Shown here piece after piece: positions 5,029 to 11,339 of a stretch of DNA of 11,339 nucleotides. The notes beneath the pieces are model-generated. The model worked only from the letters and a program-made list of their open reading frames with translations, did not search any database and had not been told where the DNA came from. Origin of the DNA: Aquificota bacterium (lineage in GTDB: Bacteria; Aquificota; Aquificia; Aquificales; Hydrogenothermaceae); the NCBI GenBank assembly GCA_013153795.1, contig JAADDV010000019.1, positions 1 to 11,339 of the forward strand. Reading direction: 5' to 3'. The position numbers and the translations under genes were made by a program. Numbering within the stretch: position 1 is the first letter of the stretch; every line of letters begins with the position of its first letter.

Positions 5029-8000
5029 ATGATAAAGCTGATATTACAATACAGACTTCTTATACTGTTTCTCATTATTGGTCTTGTATCTTACGGATAC
5101 TACTCTTTTAAAACAATTCCTGTTGATACATTTCCAGACCCAACCCCTATACAGGTAAATATATACACAGAAGCACCTGGATACTCAGCTGAAGAAGTTG
5201 AAGCCCTTATTACAAAAAGAATAGAAACTGTTATGTCTGGAATAAAAGATGTAGAAAAAGTTAGAAGCGAGAGTATACCAGGACTTTCCTACGTTTCTAT
5301 CTTTTTCAAAGATGGGACAGATATCTACTTTGATAGAAGACTTGTAATGGAAAAACTTCCAGAAGCCCAAAGCCAATTGCCAGAAGGCATTGTTCCTATA
5401 ATGGGACCAAACACTTCTGGTCTTGGAAATGTTCTTCTTTATGCAGTTATAGACCAGTCAGGAAAGTATTCTCTTACAGACTTAAAAACAATAGAAGAGT
5501 GGACAATAAGACCTATTTTGAAATCTGTTGACGGAGTAGAAGATATATCCCAGTGGGGACCAGATAAAGCCTTTCTTGTAAAGCCGATTCTTGAAAACCT
5601 TCTTAAATACAAACTTACTCTTGATGATGTTTTTGAAGCTATAGACAAAAACGGAGGACTTGCAGGAGGAGGATACACAAAAACCCCTGAAGGAGACCTT
5701 GTTATAAGAGGCGTTGGAAGTATAATATCAATCAACCAGATAGAAAATATTCCTGTAAAAACAGATATTGGACAGGTCATAAAAGTAAAAGATGTTGCTG
5801 TTGTTGAAGAAGGAGAAGTTCCCCAAAGAAGAGGAGCATTTACTCTAAACGGAAGGGAAGTTCAGGGAAATATTGTTCTGAAAAGAGTTGGCTCAAATAC
5901 ACAGGAAGTAATAAGAGCTCTTAAAGAAAAAATAAAACAGCTTAACGAAAGTGTCCTTCCAGAAGGAGTAAAAATTAAAATCCTTTATGACCAGTCATAC
6001 CTTACAGAAAAAGCACTTTCTACAATAGAAAAAGCACTTCTTGAAGGGATAATCCTTGTCTCTATAGCTATGATACTTTTCCTAGGTAATATAAGAGCTG
6101 CTGTTCTTGTTATTCTCTCTATTCCTTTTACACTTCTTATTTCTTTTATACTTATGAAAGAGTTTGGTCTCACAGCAAACCTAATGTCCCTTGGAGGTCT
6201 TGCTATAGGTCTTGGTTTATTTGCAGATGCAACAGTTGTTGTTATTGAAAACATTTTCAGACATTTAAGCCATGGCTTTGGTAATCTTAAACAAAAGCAA
6301 AACAAACTTGAAATAATCAGACTTGCTGTAGAAGAAATAATAAGACCTGTTACTTTTGCCATTCTCATTATTATGGTAGTCTTCCTTCCAATATTCAGTT
6401 TTGAGTCTGTAGAAGGAAAGTATTTTAAGCCTCTTGCTCTGACAATTATATTTGCTTTAGCTTCTTCCCTTTTTGTTGCTATTGTAGCTATGCCTGTTTT
6501 AGCCTTTTTTGTTTTAAAACCAGGAAAAGAAAAAAGTTTCCTTATGGATATTATAGAGAAAGCTTACTTCTCTGTTCTTAGAGTTGCCATGAAAATAGCA
6601 ATTCCTCTTTTTGTTATCACTGTAGCAGCTTTTGCTTTTAGTCTTTTCCTACTAACAAGAATTGGAACAGAGTTTACACCCGAACTTGATGAAGGAGCTG
6701 TTTTAATAGAAACATATTTAGACCCAAACATATCTTTAGATGAAAGTAAAAAAGTTGCAGAGTATATAGAGCAGCAAGCAAAAAGCTTTGATATTGTGGT
6801 AAATGCATTTACAAACATAGGAAGAGCAGAGAAAGGAGAAGTTCAGGATGTAAACTATATGGAAACATGGATACTCCTTAAGCCCTATAAAGAGTGGAAA
6901 AAGTTCAAAACAAGAAAGGAGTTTGAAGAAGCTCTAAGGGAAAAATTAAAAGACCTTCCTGTTGCAGGACTTATTTTTACCCAGCCAATAGCCATGAGAA
7001 TAGAAGAACTTTTATCAGGAGTAAAAGCAACTGTTGCAATAAAAATATTTGGAGATGACCTGAATAAGATTAACGAAATAGCATATAAAGTTGAAGAAGT
7101 AGCAAAAAACACAAAAGGAGCAATAGACGTAGAAACAGAAGCCCAAACAGGAAAACTACAGCTTCAGATAACACCTAAATACCACACCCTATACAAATAT
7201 GGTTTTTCTGTAGAAGATTTATTGTCTCTGATAGGAAAATATATGGCAGGAGTTGAGGTAAACCAGCTTAGAAAAGGTCTTATAAGCTTTCCTATAATGG
7301 TAAAAATCCCTAACTTTTATTTAAATGATATAGATAAAATTAAAAATATTCCTTTTTATAAAACAGATAGCGGGACATTACTACGTTTAAAAGATATAGC
7401 TGATGTAAAAATTGTTCCTGGATTTTTCAAAATAAGACATGAAAATGGCCTTAGATATGCCCTTGTTCAGCTAAATATAGAAGGAAGAGACCTTGGAGGT
7501 TTTATAAAAGAGCTTAGAGAAAACATAAAAAAACATATAAAACTTCCAGAAGGATATTTTGTTCAGTTTGCAGGACAGTTTGAAAACCAGGAAAGAGCTA
7601 TGAAAAAACTATCTATAGTGGTTCCTATCGCTATTCTTCTTATATTCCTACTTCTTTATATAAACTACAACTCTATTAGAGATGCTTTAATAATCATGTT
7701 AAATGTTCCTTTCGCAACAATTGGAGGAATTGTAGCCCTTTATATTTCAGGATTTCATCTTTCTGTTCCAGCAGCTATTGGTTTTATTGCTGTGTTTGGT
7801 ATTGCAACTCTTAATGGAGTTGTTCTTGTTTCTTATATAAGACAGATGTTAGATGCTGGTATGGATATAGATAAAGCTATAGAAAGAGCAACAAAGCTAA
7901 GACTTAGACCAATTCTTATTACAGCAACAGCTGCTTCCTTAGGTCTTATACCTATCCTTTTCACAAATGATATAGGCTCAGAAATTCAAAAACCTATCGC

Positions 8001-8127
8001 TGTTGTTGTTATAGGAGGTATATTCACATCAACATTCTTAACATTAATTTTATTACCTTCTATTTACAGAGGTGTTTATCTTTTCTTGGAGAGAAGAAAA
8101 GATAAAAATGAAGTTAAAATAAGATAG
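5029..8127 (+). CDS. czcA: CzcA/CusA-type heavy-metal RND efflux pump
   Basis: Inner-membrane, proton-driven metal exporter of the heavy-metal RND family; 1032 residues, the normal length. TM1 is near residues 9-28, followed by a large periplasmic loop, TM2-TM6 near 340-510, a second periplasmic loop and TM8-TM12 near 860-1015, including GFIAVFGIATLNGVV. In TM4 the motif FADATVVVIEN keeps D400 and E407, equivalent to CzcA D408 and E415, but the position of CzcA D402 is Gly394, a pattern closer to CusA. The start is the ATG at 5029, with AGGAGG at 5018-5023; an upstream in-frame GTG at 4999 lacks a ribosome site. The gene is separated from czcB by about 540 bases of opposing small ORFs, so it must rely on readthrough or on a promoter inside them. 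The metal substrate is undecided. Confidence 0.95.
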   Translation: MIKLILQYRLLILFLIIGLVSYGYYSFKTIPVDTFPDPTPIQVNIYTEAPGYSAEEVEALITKRIETVMSGIKDVEKVRSESIPGLSYVSIFFKDGTDIYFDRRLVMEKLPEAQSQLPEGIVPIMGPNTSGLGNVLLYAVIDQSGKYSLTDLKTIEEWTIRPILKSVDGVEDISQWGPDKAFLVKPILENLLKYKLTLDDVFEAIDKNGGLAGGGYTKTPEGDLVIRGVGSIISINQIENIPVKTDIGQVIKVKDVAVVEEGEVPQRRGAFTLNGREVQGNIVLKRVGSNTQEVIRALKEKIKQLNESVLPEGVKIKILYDQSYLTEKALSTIEKALLEGIILVSIAMILFLGNIRAAVLVILSIPFTLLISFILMKEFGLTANLMSLGGLAIGLGLFADATVVVIENIFRHLSHGFGNLKQKQNKLEIIRLAVEEIIRPVTFAILIIMVVFLPIFSFESVEGKYFKPLALTIIFALASSLFVAIVAMPVLAFFVLKPGKEKSFLMDIIEKAYFSVLRVAMKIAIPLFVITVAAFAFSLFLLTRIGTEFTPELDEGAVLIETYLDPNISLDESKKVAEYIEQQAKSFDIVVNAFTNIGRAEKGEVQDVNYMETWILLKPYKEWKKFKTRKEFEEALREKLKDLPVAGLIFTQPIAMRIEELLSGVKATVAIKIFGDDLNKINEIAYKVEEVAKNTKGAIDVETEAQTGKLQLQITPKYHTLYKYGFSVEDLLSLIGKYMAGVEVNQLRKGLISFPIMVKIPNFYLNDIDKIKNIPFYKTDSGTLLRLKDIADVKIVPGFFKIRHENGLRYALVQLNIEGRDLGGFIKELRENIKKHIKLPEGYFVQFAGQFENQERAMKKLSIVVPIAILLIFLLLYINYNSIRDALIIMLNVPFATIGGIVALYISGFHLSVPAAIGFIAVFGIATLNGVVLVSYIRQMLDAGMDIDKAIERATKLRLRPILITATAASLGLIPILFTNDIGSEIQKPIAVVVIGGIFTSTFLTLILLPSIYRGVYLFLERRKDKNEVKIR

Positions 8128-8154
8128 TAAACATAAAAAACTAGAGAAGGGAAG

Positions 8155-8436
8155 ATGTTTATAGGAAGTATTGTTTTTGATATTTATATACCGCATTCTG
8201 GGTCATTAAAGGAAAAAAGAATGATTATTCGCTCTTTAAAAGAAAAACTTAAAAAAAAATTTAATGTTTCTGTTTCCGAAGTTGGGGATGTAGAAAAATG
8301 GCAAACTGCTCAAGTTGCAGTAGTAACAGTGACACCAGATAAAAACCAGACAGAAAAAGTAATTCAAAATATAATAAACTTTGTAGAAACAAACTACCCT
8401 GAAATTCATATAAATGTATATAAGGAGATTTTTTAA
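8155..8436 (+). CDS. DUF503 (YlxP-like) protein
   Basis: A 93-residue member of the DUF503 family, small alpha/beta proteins that often sit beside rbfA and translation genes. Recognisable parts are the start (FIGSIVFDIYIP), the conserved SLKEKR near 17-22 (typical for the family), a Lys-rich helix, FNVSVSEVGDVEKWQTAQ near 36-53, and VVTVTPDK followed by the C-terminal helix. The length is normal. GAAGGGAAG precedes the ATG at 8155. Its TAA stop overlaps the rbfA ATG by one base (TAATG), so the two are probably translated together. The biochemical role is not established from sequence; a link to ribosome maturation is inferred from the neighbour. Confidence 0.88.
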   Translation: MFIGSIVFDIYIPHSGSLKEKRMIIRSLKEKLKKKFNVSVSEVGDVEKWQTAQVAVVTVTPDKNQTEKVIQNIINFVETNYPEIHINVYKEIF

Positions 8437-8735
8437 TGGCAAGAAGAAGTCATAAATCTGAAAAAGTAAATGAAGCAATAAAAAGAGCTTTAAGTGAAAT
8501 CTTTTTAGAAGAGCTTCCTCCTGAAGCTGGAAATATGATAACTGTACTGAGAGTAGATACAGCAAAAGACCTTTCTAAAGCTGAAGTTTATATATCTTCT
8601 TTAAAAGATACAGAAAAAATAGTAGAAGAGCTAAATCAAAAAAGTGGTTATATTAGATATCTTTTAGGACAAAAAATAAAGATAAGAAAATTACCAGAAT
8701 TACATTTTATTCATGTTCCAGAGTTACCTTTATAA
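8436..8735 (+). CDS. rbfA: 30S ribosome-binding factor RbfA
   Basis: Helps 16S rRNA and 30S subunit maturation by binding near the 5' helix of 16S rRNA. The 99 residues show the family pattern: a basic start (MARRSHKSEKVNEAIKRAL), helix, ITVLRVDTAKDLSKAEVYIS near 35-54 (the KH-like core), a helix near 60-78 and IKIRKLPELHF near the end. It stops soon after the conserved PELHF, so it lacks the C-terminal extension that makes many RbfA proteins about 115-135 residues long. Nothing in the 23 bases before sppA suggests a frameshift hiding the rest. The ribosome site is AAGGAG, eight bases before the ATG. It overlaps the DUF503 stop. Confidence 0.9.
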   Translation: MARRSHKSEKVNEAIKRALSEIFLEELPPEAGNMITVLRVDTAKDLSKAEVYISSLKDTEKIVEELNQKSGYIRYLLGQKIKIRKLPELHFIHVPELPL

Positions 8736-8758
8736 CAATCTAATTAGGAGGATATTTT

Positions 8759-9589
8759 ATGAAGTGGAAAATAGGAAGTGTTATTTTGTTAATTCTTGCA
8801 GGAATATATGCTTTTTCTATTTATTCCTATAAGTCTACTCCTAAGATTGCTTTAATAGAAATTAATGGTGTTATTTCAAGCTCTACAGAGACAATAAGAC
8901 AGATAAGAATAGCAGAAAAAGATAAATCTATTAAAGGAATAATTCTTCATGTTAACAGTCCTGGAGGTGCTGTAGGTGCATCTCAAGCTATATATAGGGC
9001 TATTGAAAAAATAAGAGAAAAGAAACCTGTTGTTGTTTCTATGGAAAACGTAGCAGCATCAGGTGGTTATTATGTTTCTGCTCCAGCTAATATTATTTAT
9101 GCAAATCCCGGGACAATAACAGGAAGTATAGGGGTTATTATCCAGCATGTTGATGCAACAGAAATCTTAAATAAGATAGGATTAAAAATAGAAAATATTA
9201 AAAGTGGAAAACATAAAGATATTTTATATCCAAACCGTAAGTTAACTCCAGAAGAAAAGAAACTTATAGAAGAAACAATTTTAGATGTTTATGACCAATT
9301 TTTAGATGCGATAGTAAAATATAGACCTATACAAAAAGAAGAGTTAAAAAAAATTGCTGATGGAAGAATTTTCAGTGGAAGGCAGGCAAAAGAGCTTAAA
9401 CTGGTTGATAAACTTGGAAATATACAAGATGCTATCGAAGAAGCAAAAAAAATTTCAAAAGCCGAAAAAGCTATTGTTATAAAGTTGACTAAGCCAAAAG
9501 GCTTTTTACAAAAACTTGTTGAAGGAAAATTAGGAGTCTCATTTGATACATATATTTCATCAGGAATATACTATTTACTTTCTTTCTGA
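8759..9589 (+). CDS. sppA: Signal peptide peptidase SppA (S49 serine protease)
   Basis: Membrane-bound protease that degrades signal peptides left after secretion. The 276 residues begin with a transmembrane anchor (about 5-23). The protease domain has HVNSPGGAVGAS at 64-75 and AASGGYYVSAP at 99-109 with the predicted nucleophile Ser101. TGSIGVI at 121-127 is followed by KSGKHKD, whose Lys153 is the likely general base: the 52-residue Ser-Lys spacing matches B. subtilis SppA (Ser147/Lys199). DGRIFSGRQAKELKLVDKLG at 201-220 is a family hallmark. The length fits the short bacterial form; E. coli SppA is a two-domain protein about twice this size. AGGAGG precedes the ATG at 8759. It is probably co-transcribed with rbfA. 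Confidence 0.93.
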   Translation: MKWKIGSVILLILAGIYAFSIYSYKSTPKIALIEINGVISSSTETIRQIRIAEKDKSIKGIILHVNSPGGAVGASQAIYRAIEKIREKKPVVVSMENVAASGGYYVSAPANIIYANPGTITGSIGVIIQHVDATEILNKIGLKIENIKSGKHKDILYPNRKLTPEEKKLIEETILDVYDQFLDAIVKYRPIQKEELKKIADGRIFSGRQAKELKLVDKLGNIQDAIEEAKKISKAEKAIVIKLTKPKGFLQKLVEGKLGVSFDTYISSGIYYLLSF

Positions 9590-9665
9590 TTATAATCATA
9601 ACTATGTTTTAAATAGTTAAATATGATGTATAAAATTGAAGAAAAGATTTGGGAGGTATTTATTT

Positions 9666-10007
9666 ATGAGTTCAGCAATTGATTTTAAAGTAACAGAAGC
9701 TGCAGCAAATGAAATTAAAAAAATAGCAGATGAACAAGGAATTGAAAATCCTATTTTAAGGGTAAGAGTTGTTCCAGGAGGTTGCTCAGGGTTTCAATAT
9801 GCAATGGGATTTGATGAAGAAATCTCTGAAAATGACAAAGTAATTGAACTTTCAAATGGAGTTAAAATAGCTATAGATGAATTTAGTGCTCCATATATAG
9901 GTGGTGCTGAGTTAGATTATGTAAATGATTTTATGGGCGGTGGATTTACTATCAAAAATCCAAACGCTGCAAACTCTTGTGGTTGTGGAAACTCTTTCTC
10001 TTGCTAA
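9666..10007 (+). CDS. erpA: A-type iron-sulfur cluster carrier (HesB/IscA family, ErpA-like)
   Basis: Binds and hands over Fe-S clusters to target proteins. From the ATG at 9666 it is 113 residues with the three conserved cysteines: C40 in GGCSGFQY and C105/C107 in SCGCGNSF. GFQY and NPNAANSCGCG favour the ErpA type over IscA or SufA. An extra Cys ends the protein (C113). The start is chosen because GGGAGG lies at 9651-9656; the frame is open upstream to a TTG at 9636 without support. The gap of 76 bases after sppA suggests its own promoter, though no convincing -35/-10 pair was found. It is followed directly by a strong terminator. Confidence 0.92.
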   Translation: MSSAIDFKVTEAAANEIKKIADEQGIENPILRVRVVPGGCSGFQYAMGFDEEISENDKVIELSNGVKIAIDEFSAPYIGGAELDYVNDFMGGGFTIKNPNAANSCGCGNSFSC

Positions 10008-10011
10008 GCAT

Positions 10012-10035
10012 AAAAGGGGCTTTTAAGCCCCTTTT
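10012..10035. terminator. Bidirectional intrinsic terminator between erpA and ruvB
   Basis: Perfect inverted repeat: AAAAGGGGCTT at 10012-10022 and AAGCCCCTTTT at 10025-10035, with a tiny loop. A T-run follows the GC stem on both strands, so it can end transcription from erpA (plus) and from ruvB (minus), which converge here. The ruvB stop codon and its last codons (Lys-Gly-Ala) lie inside the hairpin. Confidence 0.9.
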
Positions 10036-10973
10036 AAAATTTCTATAGCTTTTTCTGTAATTAATCTACCTCTGGGAGTTTTTTCAATAAAACCTTCTCT
10101 TAAAAGATAAGGTTCAATAATTTCCTCTATAGTATTTTTATTTTCAGAAAGAGCTGAAGCTATTGTATTCAACCCAACAGGCTTTCCACCATATTTTAAG
10201 AGGATACTTAAATATTTTTTATCTATAGGGGATAAACCATTTTTATCTATTTCAAAAAATTCTAAAGCTTTTAAAGCTATATCAACAGTTATATTTTTTT
10301 CTCCTCTTACTGTCGCATAATCTACAACTCTTTTTACAATCATATTTGCTATTCTTGGAGTTCCTCTTGAGCGTTTGGCTATTTCTAAAGCTGCCTCATC
10401 TGTTATTTCTAAAGAAAAAAGATTTACATTTCTTTTTATTATTTTTGAAAGAGATTTTTCATCATAAAAATCAAAGTTTAAAATAAGTCCAAATCTAGAT
10501 AAAAGAGGAGAGGTTAACATACCTGCTTTTGTAGTTGCTCCAATAAGAGTAAACCTTGGAATATCAAGTCTGATTGACCTTGAGCTTTTTCCTTTCCCAA
10601 TAAGAATATCTATTTTAAAATCTTCCATAGCAGGGTAAAGAGTTTCTTCAACAGCAGGATTCAATCTATGAATTTCATCTATAAAAAGGATATCCCCTTC
10701 TTCCAAAGAAGAAAGAATTCCAGCTAAATCACCTTTTTTATCAAGAGTAGGGCCTGAAGTGATTTTTATATTTTTCCCAAGCTCATTAGCAACTATTTGT
10801 GCCATAGATGTTTTACCAAGTCCCGGAGGTCCTGAAAAAAGAATATGGTCTAAAGGCTCATTTCTTTTTTTTGAAGCTTCAACAAGAAGTTTTAATTTTT
10901 CTTTTACTTTTTCCTGTCCTATAAAATCATCAAAAGATAAAGGTCTTAAAATATTTTCTCTTTTATATATCAT
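10023..10973 (-). CDS. ruvB: Holliday junction branch-migration ATPase RuvB
   Basis: Hexameric AAA+ motor that drives branch migration of Holliday junctions with RuvA and hands them to RuvC. The 316 residues include LRPLSFDDFIGQ (9-20), Walker A GPPGLGKT (48-55), Walker B ILFIDEIH (95-102), sensor 1 GATTKAGML (145-153), the arginine-finger region SPLLSRFG (155-162) and sensor 2 RGTPRIAN (203-210). The C-terminal winged helix contains LLREGFIEKTPRGR (290-303). The length is slightly below the usual 330-345 because both ends are short. The ATG at 10973 is preceded by a modest AAGGG. It lies 26 bases after the holA stop on the same strand, so the two are probably one transcript. Confidence 0.97.
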   Translation of the reverse strand: MIYKRENILRPLSFDDFIGQEKVKEKLKLLVEASKKRNEPLDHILFSGPPGLGKTSMAQIVANELGKNIKITSGPTLDKKGDLAGILSSLEEGDILFIDEIHRLNPAVEETLYPAMEDFKIDILIGKGKSSRSIRLDIPRFTLIGATTKAGMLTSPLLSRFGLILNFDFYDEKSLSKIIKRNVNLFSLEITDEAALEIAKRSRGTPRIANMIVKRVVDYATVRGEKNITVDIALKALEFFEIDKNGLSPIDKKYLSILLKYGGKPVGLNTIASALSENKNTIEEIIEPYLLREGFIEKTPRGRLITEKAIEILKGA

Positions 10974-10999
10974 AAAAATAGCCCTTAAATTTGGAATAT

Positions 11000-11339
11000 T
11001 TAGATGTGAGAAATAATAAATTCTTCTAATTTTTTTTCAATATCTTCAAATTGGATTTTTTGATTTTTTTCTAAAGAATATAAATCTTTTAACATTTGAA
11101 TAAGATTTTCTTTTTTTTGAATAGATAGCATTTTTTTATATATATTTTTTTGAAATGGATATTTTATTCCTGCTTTCTCTAAACTTTCCTCTACTGAATA
11201 TCTGTTTTCTAAAAAAGAAAAAATTAAAAGAAGTTTATTTATGTATGATAAAAGCAACGCCTGTATTTCAAAAGGATGATGTCCTATTTCATATAAATTT
11301 TTTAACATTTGAATACTTTCTTTTTTCTTTGTAAAGAAA
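11000..11339 (-). CDS. holA: DNA polymerase III delta subunit HolA, C-terminal part (runs off window)
   Basis: The clamp-loader delta subunit opens the sliding clamp. Only the last 112 or so codons are inside the window; the frame is open to the right edge, so the internal ATG at 11308 is not the start. Support is the C-terminal delta-domain pattern: NLYEIGHHPFEIQALLLSYI near the start of the visible part, followed by helices (LLLIFSFLENRYSVEESLEK), a helix-turn with the aromatic Pro-Phe pair (KYPFQKNIYKK) and the final Leu-rich helices. This matches the usual E.P..I..LL......L....L.......A pattern of the family. Position next to ruvB is compatible but not diagnostic. The name is less certain than ruvB because the N-terminal ATPase-like domain lies outside. 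Confidence 0.7.
   Translation of the reverse strand, partial: FFTKKKESIQMLKNLYEIGHHPFEIQALLLSYINKLLLIFSFLENRYSVEESLEKAGIKYPFQKNIYKKMLSIQKKENLIQMLKDLYSLEKNQKIQFEDIEKKLEEFIISHI

Noticed and set aside
5185..7112. Several minus-strand ORFs of 60-130 residues inside czcA
   Set aside because: Shadows of a well-supported long gene in a purine-rich coding strand; no ribosome sites or domain features.
9636..9665. Upstream TTG start for the iron-sulfur carrier
   Set aside because: GGGAGG lies inside this extension and serves the ATG at 9666; the added basic residues are not a family feature.

Overview
The window looks like chromosomal DNA of a thermophilic Aquificota bacterium, most likely of the Hydrogenothermaceae (Sulfurihydrogenibium/Persephonella type). 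This is inferred from the low GC content, the Lys/Glu/Ile-rich proteins, strong AGGAGG ribosome sites, frequent TAATG gene overlaps and the mix of housekeeping genes. No species can be named from sequence alone.

Layout. Bases 1-346 hold no gene I can defend. Bases 347-1791 encode a compact restriction-modification pair: a Dam/DpnM-type GATC adenine methylase and a single-domain MutH/Sau3AI-like endonuclease. Bases 1862-8127 carry a heavy-metal efflux locus of RND type: a small Cys/His-rich exported protein, then CzcC (outer-membrane channel), CzcB (periplasmic adaptor) and CzcA (inner-membrane pump). The czcB-czcA junction is split by about 500 bases that read best on the minus strand, as four overlapping tiny ORFs with good ribosome sites and membrane-protein character. 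Bases 8155-9589 are a plus-strand housekeeping run (DUF503/YlxP, rbfA, sppA), followed by an ErpA-type iron-sulfur carrier to 10007. A bidirectional terminator separates these from minus-strand ruvB and the 3' end of holA.

Most notable signals. (1) GATC occurs only three times in 11.3 kb, about one tenth of what composition predicts, and all three copies lie inside the two restriction-modification genes. Elsewhere every Asp codon followed by a C is GAC, never GAT. The genome has therefore long avoided GATC, and the cassette looks like a newcomer that has not yet been purged. (2) The czcB-czcA spacer carries a hidden opposing cluster of small membrane-protein ORFs, with an A6 tract where one extra A would fuse two of them. 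(3) The MutH-like nuclease has Asn where the first catalytic Asp is expected.

Working together: the methylase should protect GATC sites against its partner nuclease. CzcC, CzcB and CzcA should form a trans-envelope metal exporter, possibly aided by the small exported or membrane proteins around them. DUF503 and RbfA belong to ribosome maturation. RuvB and HolA belong to recombination and replication.
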